Shown here: positions 42,484-54,500 of the stretch, one piece after another
Layout of the letters: the number at the start of each line of letters is the position of its first letter
How positions within the stretch are numbered: the first letter of the stretch is position 1
Assembly (NCBI GenBank): GCA_947377865.1
Contig: CANCHK010000001.1
Coordinates: 1-64,000, forward strand
DNA: 64,000 nucleotides
Source of the DNA: Opitutia bacterium
GTDB taxonomy: Bacteria > Verrucomicrobiota > Verrucomicrobiia > Opitutales > UBA953
Direction of reading: 5' to 3'
The notes under the pieces: generated by a model
Seen by the model: the letters and a program-made list of their open reading frames with translations, nothing else
What the model was told of the DNA's origin: nothing
The model's database searches: none
Translations under genes and position numbers: made by a program

Positions 42484-42518
42484 CCCGATACTCCAAACTC
42501 GATACTCCATACTCTAAC
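42484..42518. repeat. CGATACTCCATACT direct repeats
   Basis: CCCGATACTCCAAACTCGAT continuing ACTCCATACTC is a short tandem of a CGATACTC(C)-type word. A similar array is at 19528-19559. It lies between the REPIN cluster and the terminator of the giant gene. Confidence 0.5.
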
Positions 42519-42527
42519 AACAGGCAC

Positions 42528-42554
42528 AAAAAAAGGGCGGCCGAAGCCGCCCTT
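42528..42554 (-). terminator. Intrinsic terminator of the giant repeat-protein gene
   Basis: On the minus strand the sequence is AAGGGCGGC-TTCG-GCCGCCCTT followed by TTTTTG, a 9-bp stem with a TTCG tetraloop and T-run. It begins 22 nt after the stop codon of the giant gene at 42577. Confidence 0.93.
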
Positions 42555-42576
42555 CCCTGTCGAGTCACCTGACTGC

Positions 42577-45500
42577 TCAGGCCTTCTTCTCCTGGCGCTT
42601 GCGGCGACGGATCGCGGCGGCCGCGAGGGCCAGCGCGCCGAGGCCGAAGCCGTAGGTCGAGGGCTCCGGCACGGCGGTAGTGAAGGTGCTCAAGGTGATC
42701 GCGCCCGCATTGAAATCGATCGACCAAAGACCCGCGCTGGAGCTGTCTCCACCGGTGTAGCGGAACTGCGATGTATCGAAGGTAAACAGGTCGCTGATAT
42801 TACCGACGTAAGCGGAAGAATAGGTACCGATGGCGAAGTCGACATGACCGCCGGGCAGGGGCTTGGCTAGATTGAGGGCGTTCGCAAACCCGCCAGCGAG
42901 ATCGATGGACTTAATCATGATCGTGATGCGACTGGAGGGGTTAGCGCCCGAGAAATTAACTGCGCCAAAGTCGAAGTTATCGAAACCAATGCCGGCGGCT
43001 AGGCCAGCATCGTAGATCTTGAACTCGATTTTGCTGCCGCCGTTGAGCGTGAGGCTGGTCGAGCTGAAATTCCCGATTGCCGCGCCGACGCCAAGGGTGG
43101 CCCCGGACTCAACTGTGATGTTGTTAGCGATCGCGGCTGGAGTGACGAAGTCGCCCTGGTTGCTGTAGATGTGGCCACCGGTAGAGACGGTGACAACGCC
43201 CGTGCCCAAGGCATTCTCATGGTTCACCACCAATGCGCCGTCGGAAACGGTCACGGAACCGCTCATCGCGGAGTTATCACCTCTCAGGATCATCGTCCCC
43301 AAACCCTTCTTGTTGAACGAAGAGACGCTCGAGTAGGCATCATCGGAGATGGTGCCCGAGAAATCCAAGGTCTTGTTGGCCGAGACAATAACGTCGGTGG
43401 CCACGGTAGTAGGAGCACCCGGAGCGCCGTTGACGAATCCGACGTTCTTGGCCGAGATCACGGCATTATCTGTGACGTTCAACGACCCCGTGAGAAGCAG
43501 GGAGTTTAAGTTACTTGAAGCAACGTTACCGCTGGCGATGGTACCGCCGTCGAGCGTGAGGTCGTGAATGAGACCGAAGGTTGCATCAGTACCGGCGGCA
43601 TTGATGAAGCGGAGGATGCCACCATGAATTTCGACATCCGGACCCAAGCCGGTGAACCCCATGGCATCGTCGACCGAGACATTGAGCGCCCCACTCGAGT
43701 TGATGACAATTTGTCGGACAGACTCCAGGGTCGACGTACCCGCTGCCTCGAGGATACCTGCATCCACCCGGACGTCGCCCGAGAAGCCGAAGTTATAGCC
43801 AGTCAATTTGGTGGTACCGGTTCCGGACTGCAGCAGCAGACCGTCATTCGTAGCCAGACTCGAGATTGAGCCTCCGAACTCATAGGTATTCGAACGATTG
43901 AAGCTCAGGGTCGCGCCCGTGCCGATCGTCAGAGATGTCAGGCCCTCGAGCGAGCCGGTGAGGCCGCCGTCGCCGATCTGGAGAGTGCCGGCCAAGATAC
44001 TGACGTTGAGGCCAAAGGCGTTGGTGGTATCGCCGACAATCTTCGCGACCGCATAATCGCCCGTGAACTTCAGGTCACCGCTGCCGGCGAAGGTGTTCGC
44101 GAGCGTGTAAGCCTTCGTGGTCGTGGATGTTCCGGCGACGGCATACTCAAGAGTGCCGTAGACATTGACTAGCCCAGGCCCGATGGCCCCGTCTCCGGTG
44201 ATAAGCAAGGTGCCAGAGTAAACCGTGGTGCCCCCCGCGAAAGTATTCCTGCGGGTAAGCTCCAAGGTGCCGTTGCCCTGCTTTTCAAGCGCCAGGAGGC
44301 TGAGCGGCATGGCGGCGCTGTTATTATCGGCCAGAAGACCATCGAAGGTCAGCGTCGTGCTCGGCGCGATATCCAAGGTCAGGGTGGATGTCGCGTTGGC
44401 GGAGTTGGTAATGAAACCACTTCCAGCGATTGATTTGCTGCGCTGGTTGTTGCCGTTCAGGTCGTAGCCGGCGCCCGAAGCCACCGTGAGCAGCGAATTA
44501 GCCGAGAGGTTGTCGGTCGTTCCGGCCTTGATGACGCCAGCGGCAACCGTGAGGCCCGCGTCGCCCAGGTTGAGCATCGAGGAGCTACCCAACTGCAGGA
44601 TGCCGTTGCCCGCTTTTGTCAGACCCGTACCAGAGGTGAGACCGGTGGTAAGGGTACCGTTGAAGGTCGTAGTGAGACCCGCGGTGGCGAAGGTGATTGT
44701 GCGTGCAGCAGAGCCAAGACCAATGGAGCCCGCCAGAGTGAGCGCGGCGTTGCCGCTGCCACCGATGGTGAAGTCACCGTTCACGACGACCGCATTATGC
44801 AGCGTGCGAGCGGCGTTGTCGGCGAACAGGGAAGTTCCGCCAGCGATGGTCAGAGTACCCGTACCGAGCGGACCCTTGGTCAGAGAAAGACCGTCCGAGT
44901 TGGCACCGATCATGAGACTGCCAGCATTCAGGCTGACGCCTGTCGTGAACACGCTTTCCGAGCTCGTGAGAGCCAAGGTGCCGAGTCCTGACTTCTGGAG
45001 CGAGCCAGTCATGCTAACATTCTGGCCGATCGGAGCAGAGATATTGAGCCCGACGACTCCCTTACCAGCGTTGACCGTGATGGTGGGGCTGGCGGAGGAG
45101 AATTCGAGCGAAGTCAGCGTGCTCGAACCCGTACCAATGGTCGGAACCGTGGACAGGGATTCGTTCCGCGACGTGACGGGGTTAGCCGAAGTGAGGATGA
45201 AACGGCTAACGAAACCGGTTCCGGTCGGAGTACCGAGATTGAACTCGGGGTTCACTGCGCCGCCTTCGTTGACGAAGGAGACGCTCGTGAGCGACTGGCT
45301 CAGGTCTGCACCCGCCCGAGAGGCGTAATTACCGAAGAGCAGTCGTCCGCCGCCGTTGATCGTGACGGAAGTGCCGGCGCCGACCTGACCCGCCTGCGTG
45401 GACGACATGGTGACGGTCGCATTGCCGATCGTGAGAGCGCCACCGGTGGGAAGCGCAGCCCACGAGTCGCGGGAACTGATAGTCTGGGTGCCTTGCAGCG

Positions 45501-48500
45501 ATGTGTTCGTGCTGGTCGTATCGACGACCAAGGAGACGTTGGGGGTGACCGTGAGGATCTTGGTTCCACCCGGGAAATTGGCGTTGTAAATCACCATGCC
45601 CGCCGTGAAGCCGGTCGTGTCCGACATTGTAATGGTGTTGGTTGTCGGCGCAATCGAGGCCAACGCGAACGAAACCTGTCCTCGCGAGCTCAGGCTCAAG
45701 GTGCCGGCGTTTACGAATGTACCGCCGCTGAAGTCGTTGTTGGCGAACTGGGGCGCGAGCTGGAGGGTGCCGTTGCCGAAGGAGACGATGGCCGTGGAAC
45801 CGGTGATCCTGGGCTGGATCGTGGTGGTATTCTGGGAAGCGAAGAGGTACAGGTTCCCGTCTGCGCCGGAGCCGGCGATGGTGTTATTGGCCTTGGCGGC
45901 CGCCAACGTGAACGCGACGTTGCCGCTCGTGACCAGGCCGGCGCCAAGCGTCAGGGTGGCCCCATCGGCGAAGGTGACGGTATGGGCGTTGGCGCTGAGG
46001 CGCCAGGTGTTGGCAACATTGGAGCCGGTCGCGATGGTCCGGGTCGCCGAATTATCATAGTTACCACTCGCGACGCTGCTGGCGGCCGTCGTGGGGATGG
46101 AGGTCGCTGTGAACGAGGACATCTGGCCGACACCGGTGGTGTCGGAGTAGGTCGCGAAGGCGTAGGTGTCACCAGAAGCAACCGCCCAACCCCCGATGAT
46201 GCCATTCGTCGCCACCGTGCTGGACTGGCCGAAGGCGGAGCCGTTGAGATTCGAAAGGAAGACGAGACTCGAACCCGATGGGCTGATCTGCCCCAGCGTG
46301 TTCGTACCGGTGGAGTTGAGGGTACTCCGACCGGAGAAGAGCATAGTCGTCTGAGGCGCTCCCGTGCGGGCAAGGTTACCGATGTTCACTCGCACCGAGG
46401 AGGCCGAACCGATGATCGGCTGGGTCTCCAGCACATTGGCACCGCCGAGCAGGGACACCGTGTCGAAGGCCGCGACGGTGTCCACGGAACCGGCACCGAT
46501 AATACGGACGGTACCACCGAGCAACGAGACAGGGACCGTCTGGGCAAAGCGGGTCGGCACGGTGACCGGATCTACATTCTGTCCGAAGTTATCCCAGACC
46601 AAGGCACCATAGTTAACCTTGACCGCCGTGGTGGCGGACAGTGCACCGGCGTCGACGAGCCGCAGGGTGCCGCCACGGATGACCGTTTCGCCGACGTAGT
46701 CGGAGATATCGGTAAACGTCGTGGTGTTATTGCCCGAACGAACGAAGTTGAGATTGCCGGAGATCGAACCGCCGAAGGCGCCGCCACCGGTCGAGGTGAG
46801 GGTAACCGTCGAGAGGGCGGAGTTCGCGATAGTACCACCGTTGCCGGTGGTCGAATTAACGCTCGTGAGGGCACCAAAGGCCTGCGAATGGCCGAGCAGG
46901 TCGATAATCGCATTCAGGCCGTTGAGCTGGAGATCGCTCACGCGGGCTGCACCGACGGACTCGCCGACGCTGATGGTATTATCCAAGCCCGAGGCGAGAT
47001 TAAGGAAACCATCATTGACCGTGACGACGCCGTTGAATCCGGCGAGTGCGTTCAGGTTCATCGTGCCGCCGCCGGATTTCACAAACCCGACGGAGCTACC
47101 CAGGCCGAAAGCAGAATTAAGGTTAAGAATCGCGCCAGTGAGAACGTGGAACTGCGGAGCCTGGGCGGAAGAACCGCGCAGGGCTACGTTGAACTCAGCG
47201 GTGCCGCTCTTGACAAGCAAGGCGGAGGCGTTGGCCAGCGTCAGGGTCATGGCCGCACCGTCTACGCCATAGCTACCGAAGGCGCTCGGCAGGCTCGAAC
47301 TGAGCGAGGAGGCGGAACCGATGGTCAGCGTATTGACCGACGAGGAAACGCCGATCGACGCAGTACCCGAAAGACCCGCATTCTGCTGAGACTCCCAGGT
47401 GGAGGCATCGAAATTGAGATCGCCCGAGGCCAAGGCGCGCCAGGTACCGGCAGCCTTGACGAGGAAGCCGTCACCAAGTCCGTTGAGGGCAGAGGCAACC
47501 AGCACGTCGCCGCGGACAGCATTAGCCGTGCCGGAAGAACCCTGTCCTGCGACCAGATTGGCGTTGGTCACGACCAGCTGGGCGGTGCCAGCCAGACCCG
47601 AGATGACGAGGGAGCCAGCACTAGGCGCGGCAAAGTTCGCGACGGTCAGGGTAAGCTGACGACCAGTATCCGGCGTCAGCTCGATGCGGCCAGATCCGGT
47701 CGCGAGACCGAGATTGGCGACACTTTCAGCGGAGTTCGCACCAGAGTTGCCATTGAGCGAGAGCGTGCCTCCGAGAATATTGACCGTACCACCGATAGCT
47801 GCACCCAGACGGTTAACGACGTTAGTGCCGACGTTATCCAATGCGAGTTTGGCCCCAGACTGGACGTTGAAGACAGTGTTCTCGGCGGACGAGGAAACCA
47901 AGGCCTTGCCAGCGACGGAGTACTGGAGAGAACCGCCGCTCACGGTGATGGCACCGAAGGAGCCGAGTGCGTCCTGCGCAGTGGTGAAGGTCATCGTGCC
48001 GACGCCAACCTTGGTCAGCAGGCCATAGGCCGCGTCATTGAAGCGGATGAGTCGTCCAGAGAAGGCGGTCGACTTTCCATCGAAGCCGACAGTGAGCGTC
48101 GGCGTTCCCGAAGAGCTGAAGACGTCGCCGGCACCGGACAGGGAGCCCCACGAGGTGGAATAGCCGTTGAGGTCGAAGCTGGTGTTCGCTCCGAGGTTCA
48201 GATTCGCAAAGCGGGAACCAGCATTCGTGTAACCTGTCTTGAGGCCGCCGCCGACGACGTCGACCTGACCGCTGAAGCCAGATTGGGCGTTGAACTGCAG
48301 GACACCGTCGCCGGTCTTGCTGATACCACCGGCCGTGCCGACGACCGCCTGCAGGACCAAGGAGGCCTGCAAAGGAGCGACGTCAGTGGAACCGTTGATG
48401 TCGATGGTGCCGACCGATACCGTCTTCATGCTGGCACCGAAGTCGACGCGACCTTCGATCAGGCTGGTCGTGCCCACGTTAGCCGAGGTCACCACGATGC

Positions 48501-51500
48501 CCGACGAACCGATAGTCAGCTTGCTGGCCGTGCCCCCGGTAATGGCGGTGTTAAAGGTCCGCACCGTCGGAGTGGTCGTGCCACCCAGGTTATTAAAGAC
48601 CAAGCCCGCCTGCGTGTTGTCGCCGGAATAGGTGATGACGGCCCCACCGTTGAGCGTCACGACGTTGGCCGAAGCGACCGCACCCGCGAAAATCTGGGTG
48701 AAGGCAGCGTTATTAAGGACGAGTCCCTTGGCAGGGTCGTTCGCCGCCGGGATCAAGGAGCCGGCATTCACCGTAAGCGTGCCTTCGTTGATCGTCGTCC
48801 CACCCGTGTAGGTATTGACGGCGGACAGAGCGACCGTACCGGTACCGAACTTCACGAGGCCAACACGCGAAATGCCGTCAGCAATGACCGAACGGATTGT
48901 CATAGAACCTGCGCCGCCGGAGTAGAGGAACAACTCAGACCCGCCGGAGGTAATCGTACCCGTGCCAACCACCGACGAGCCGATGTACCAACCGCTCGTG
49001 GCGTTGCTCAAGATGCCGCCGGAGCCCACCGTGAGGGTCTTTCCGGTGGAGATGCTAACCGTCCCCACCGCGACGGCGGAGGTCGCCAGCGCATTGACGG
49101 TAACGTCGGTGCTGACGGTCGAAGCCGCGGTCGTGATCTTGATGTTCTGCGACGAAGTGCTGCTGTTGGAAAGGACGGTGGACGAATAGGCCTGGAAGCC
49201 GATCTGGCCGAGGCCGCCGACGCCGAGGCCGGGCAGGTAAGAGGCGAAGTCGCCGGTGCTCGTGACGGCCCAGCCGCCGATGATGTTGTTCTGCAGGCCG
49301 CCTCCGACAGAAGCCGTCGAGACGCCGCCGATTGACCCGAAGGTCATCCGGGCGGTATTGCCAGCCTGTCCGTTAGGACCAGAGAAGAGCAAGGTGCCGC
49401 CGGTCTGCCGGACGAGCGAGGCTGCACTCAGGACCGCAGAGTTGATTCCGGTGCCGCCGACCGTGACGACGAACGAGCTGGCGCCGCCGGAAACCGTCAC
49501 CGCGCCGATGGTTTCCGAAGTATTGGTCTGCGCCCTTCCCTTCAACGTGAAAGTGCCACCAGCCAAGGTGATTGCCGTGGCGTCGCGGAGACGGTCATTG
49601 CTGTTCTTCGCCGCGTTAGCGCTGTCGAGAATTAGGGCGCCGAAGCCGAGCGTCAGTTGAGTCGTGGCCGTCAACGCAGCCTGGTCGGTGAGCGTCAGGG
49701 TGCCTCCATTGACAAGGGTGTCCTGCGCGTAGGTCTGCGCGCTGTAAAGGGTGAGGATGTTTGCGCCCTGCTTCGTAAAGCGGACGTCTCCCGTGATCGC
49801 ACCCGCCCAATCGCGTGCGCTGTTATCCTGGTTGACGACGAGTCCGGCGATGCCTCCGGTCGTAGTGACCGTGCTGCTGACAGTGGCTGTGGCGTAGTTC
49901 TGGTCGGAGAACAAGGCGCCGAGCTGCTGGGTATTGCCGTTGAGATCGAGGGTTCCGGAGATCAGGGCAAACTGATTGCCCGCCTGGATTGCATTCTTAA
50001 TACCCGTGCCGAGCTTGACCGTGCCTTGGTTGAGCACGAACTGGCCGCTCAGGGAGTTCATGCCAATGCCAGCGAGCCCCTTGACCTGCGAGGTCGGGGG
50101 AGCGATGACGAGCGTGCCGGCGCCAGCCTTGACGAAGGAGATCGCAGCGTTGCCGACACCGTTGCCCCCGCTCATCGCGGAAGTGATGGTCAACTGGGCC
50201 GTTCCGATCGTCCAGATATTGAGCGGCGGAAGGTTGCTAGGCTGGTTGAGCGTGCCACCGGCGAAGGTAGTGTCGCTACCATTACGGATTAAGACACCGC
50301 CCGAGGCTAGGCTAAGGCGTACGCCCGAGGCCAGGCTGAGATCGGCACCGGCTTCAATCGTGAGAGAGTTCGGGGCCACATCGGCCGAGAAAGTCGTCGT
50401 GGCGCTCGAGGTAAAGAGCAGGTTCTTGTCGGTGACACCGAGACCGAAATCAGGCAGTTCCAAATACTCGGAAGGACTGAGGTCGCGGATGATGCGATCG
50501 GCCGAAAGCGACGTGCCGCCGCTGCCGGCGTTATCGACGGTCGCGAAGGAGAATCCATCCGGCTGGTTGGTGACGCCAGAGCGGCCGATGACGGCCCACG
50601 GAAGAATACCCTTAGACGGGACGCCGATGCCGCCGTTCGCGCCGTTGAGGGTCACGCCACCGGCAAAGACGACGTTACTGCGGCCAGGATCGTTGGTTAG
50701 GGCGAATAAGTCGTCGCCACGGAAGAGGACCGAGGCTCCCTGCGGGGACGAACTCTGGGCCGGAGCAATATTATCCGGGGCGTTATTGAAGACCAAGGTC
50801 ATCTTACCCGCGAAATTCTTATCGAGGGTGATGATCGAAGCACCGCGACGGAACTCCGGCTTGGCGATATACTCGAGAATGGAGTCGTTGACGAAATTGC
50901 TTCCGCTGAAGATCAATTCGCCGCCGCGGAAACGGAAATTATTGTCACTGTTCGCGCTGGCACCCAGGCGACCGTTGGCCGAGATGTGGTCTGTGCCGCT
51001 CAGGGTCACGTTGGAGTCGTCGAGCCATAAGGTTGCACCGACCTCAAGCGAGACCTGCGCCGGCAACGTGCCGGCGGAAAGGAAGCTCAGCGATCCGAGC
51101 ACACCAGTCGTAGCGGAAGAAATCGTGAAGCTGTTCGTTCCCACGGAGGTGATCACGGCGCGCAACGGAATCGTCGACGGGTAAGCCGAAGTGACGACAA
51201 AGAGGCCTTCCTTCAGGCCTAGGCTGGCGACGGTATCCGAGCCACGGAGATTGATGGTCGTACTGCCGGAAGGATCGGTAGGCGTGGTGGTCGTCGAACT
51301 GACCTTGGTGCCGCCGTTCAGTACGACGGTTCCTTCGCGGATGCTGAAGTATTGGGCGGCGGTGAGTGCGAATGCCTGCGGGGTGCTGATGGTGAGCGTA
51401 CCGGTTCCGTACTTGTTGATGGCGTAGAAACCAGTGGCCGTACCCGAATAGGTCAAGGGGCTGGACAGGTTGATATTACCAGCGGCATTGAAGCTCAGCT

Positions 51501-54500
51501 GACGGTTCGCCGTGGCATTGATGCCTCCGGTGAGGTTCAAGGTAGTGCTAGCAACCGCCCCGATGGACGCGTCGTAGTCCTGCGTAATCCGGCCGGCATA
51601 GGTGTTGGTTCCAGAAACGTTGGCCAGCTGACCGCCAAAATCGATGCCGCCGAAGAACACATTGCCGGTGCCCTGAAGGGAGAGCGCGTTCGAGAAGGTG
51701 GAGCCCCCTGCGAGCTCCAGGGCGGTGCCCACGGCCGCCGTGGAAGGAGAGATGGCGATGGCGCCGCTCCCTGCCGCGCCGGTTATGCCGAGGCGAACGA
51801 TGCCGCTGTTGAAGGTGATACCGCCGGTCCAGCCAATATTCGCGGCAGAGAGGGTGAGCCTGCCGGAGCCGTTCTTGACCAGGGAGTTGGACAGCGCAGA
51901 GAAGCCAAAGGCGCTGTTCAGGGTTAACGTAGCTCCAGCAAGCACATCGATGGAATTGATGGCAGCGTTGAGGTTGATGGTGCGCGACGTAGCAAAGGTG
52001 CCGGTGACGCCGAGGCCGGTGGCCGTCGTGGCACCACTGGACGCATTGGTCAGCGAGTTAAGGGTATCACCAAGCGCCGCGTCGGAACCGAAGGTGAGGC
52101 GACCAGCTGAGACCGTAATGGTCTTCCCTGCCCCGCCAAAGCTGTTGCTGCCATTGAGTACCAGTTCGCCGGAACCGAGCTTGGTCAGCGTATAGCCGGC
52201 GGAGACGTCGTCGATATTCCCGCCCACGGTGAGCGAACTGCCGGAGACGGTAAGCGAGGAGTTGGACTTGAGGGTCACCGCGCCGGCGCCGAGGTCATAG
52301 GCGTTGGTACCGGTGAAGGTGAAGCTGTTCCACTCCTGGGCGTTGCCGCCGGAATTGACCAGGGCCGCGCCGGTGGTGTTGTTGAAGGTGACTCCGGAAG
52401 CGAACTTCAGCACACCCGTGCCGAAGGCGGAGGCATTGCCGATATTGACCGTACCCGCATTGAGGCTGAGGCCACCGGAACCGGTGCCGGCACCATTGAG
52501 GGTCAGCACGCCAGCGCCGGACTTGAATACCCGGGCGTTGAAAGTCGTGGCGCCGGAGACCGTGAGCGCGGAGCCGTTGGCCCCGGTGCCTACCACCGAC
52601 CACGTCTGCGTCGAATCGGCGATCAAGGGCGCGGAAATCGTCACCACCCCGGCGTTCGCCTGGACGGAGATCCCGTTGTTCGAATTACCAGGCGAAAGGG
52701 TCAGGCTACCACCCGAACCAGGCGCGATGGAGAAAGCCGTCACGCCGCTCGGCGTGGAAGTGAAAGTCAGGCTATCGACAGTGAACGCGGCGTCGAGGGT
52801 CGTGGCGATGGTCGGGCCGGAGGTGTTGCTGGCGCTGAAGATGAGGCTTTCGGACGCCGAAGGAACGGCCGTGGCGATCGTGGTACCCGCCGAGTTTTCG
52901 GCCCAATTACCGGCGACATTCCAGGAAGCACCGGTCGCGCCCCGGAAATAACGGGGGACGTAAAGGGAGGCAGTCAGGTAAAGCGTGGAAGTGCCGCCCG
53001 AGGTGACGGCGTCGAGCTGGTAATTCAGGCCGGCCGGGGCGGTGCCAACCAGCCAATCGGTGCTGGCGAGATCCAATCCGCCGACGGCAGTCATCAGCGT
53101 GTAGCCGTGATTACCCGTGGCGATACTGCTGAGAGCGCTCAGGTTGACGGTGACCGAAGCTCCCAACGTCGACCCAGCCGCCAAAGCAAGCGAGTCGTTG
53201 ACGCCGAGCGTGCCGATGTCGAGGCCGAGTGTGGAACCATCGGCAAGATTGAAGACCTTGGAGGCCAGCGAAACGGTGGAGCCGTTTGCCAAGCTGAGCG
53301 TCGCCGCGTTGGCAACGTTGACCGTGCCGACGACGTCACCGGAGGTGAAGCCCTTCGTCAGGGTGCCTTCAGAGACCGTAATGGCTCCGCTGCTGCCGAT
53401 ATTGACCGTGCCGGAAATTGTCAGGGAGCCAGGACCTACCTTTGTGACGCTCGCCCCGGTACCGGTGATGGCTCCGGACACCGCGATATTGCTGGCGCCA
53501 CCGAACGTGAGCGCACGCGTGCCGGCGGCGATCGCGGTCGTTCCACCGAAACTGAGCGTGCCGGAATCGGACTGAATCAAGGCGTCCGCGAGAAGCGTGA
53601 CCGTCCCGTTCATCGCGTTGGTATTCGAAAGATTACGGATTGCGCCTGCGCCGCCAAAGCCTGTACCGCTGACCGAAATCGGCTCTGCGGCGACGGTGGT
53701 GCCGCCCGCGAACTCCACGGAAGCGCCTGAGGCGACGGTGGTGCCACCGACGGTGGAACCAAGGGCCGAGGCATGGCTTACCCGGAGCGTGCCGCCGTTG
53801 ACGGCGATCGCGCCGTCAAAGGAAGAGCTGTCGCCCGACAGGATGAGCGTGCCGTTCCCGGTCTTGGTCAAAGAGGCGGAGGTGCCGGTCATGGCACCCG
53901 TGACGGAGACGTCTCCCGAGCCCGTGACGGTCAGCGCCCGCGTGCCGGCGGCAATCGCCGTGGCGTTGCCGAGGGTGAGCGTGCCGAGATCCGACTGGAT
54001 CGTCGCGGCGCCGTTCAAGGTTACCGTGCCGCCAAAGGAATTGTTGCCGGAAAGGTTGCGCAGGGCGCCATTGGAAGCCGAACCCGTGCCGGAGATACCG
54101 AGGGCTTCGGCGCCGACGGTGATAGTGTTCTGGAGCTCGAGTGAGGCATTCGCACCGACCGTAGTGCCGGCCACGAGGGAGCCCAGCGCCGTATTATGGG
54201 AGATGGATAGGATGCCGGCGTTGACCGACGTCGTTCCGTCGTAGCCGTTGGCGCCCGCAAGCGTGATGGTGCCGGTGCCGTTCTGGGCAAGCGTACCCGA
54301 ACCCGTGATGACGTTTGAGAAGGTGGCCGAATCGCTGCGATTGAACGTCAGCGCGGCGTTATTGGTGACCGAGACCGTGCCGAGCGTACCCGAGGTCGCA
54401 CCGGCGCCGACCTGGACCGTGCCGGAGGAAATCGTGAAGACGCCCGAGAAGGAATTGGTTCCGTCGATGATGAGGGTGTCGGAGCCGGCGCCAGCGGACT

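Noticed and set aside
45493-49335. 1280-residue plus-strand ORF opposite the giant repeat gene
   Set aside because: It is the complement of the repeat-coding sequence; its R/D/G/E-rich composition with no domain is a product of the biased codons. No start signals or family motifs.
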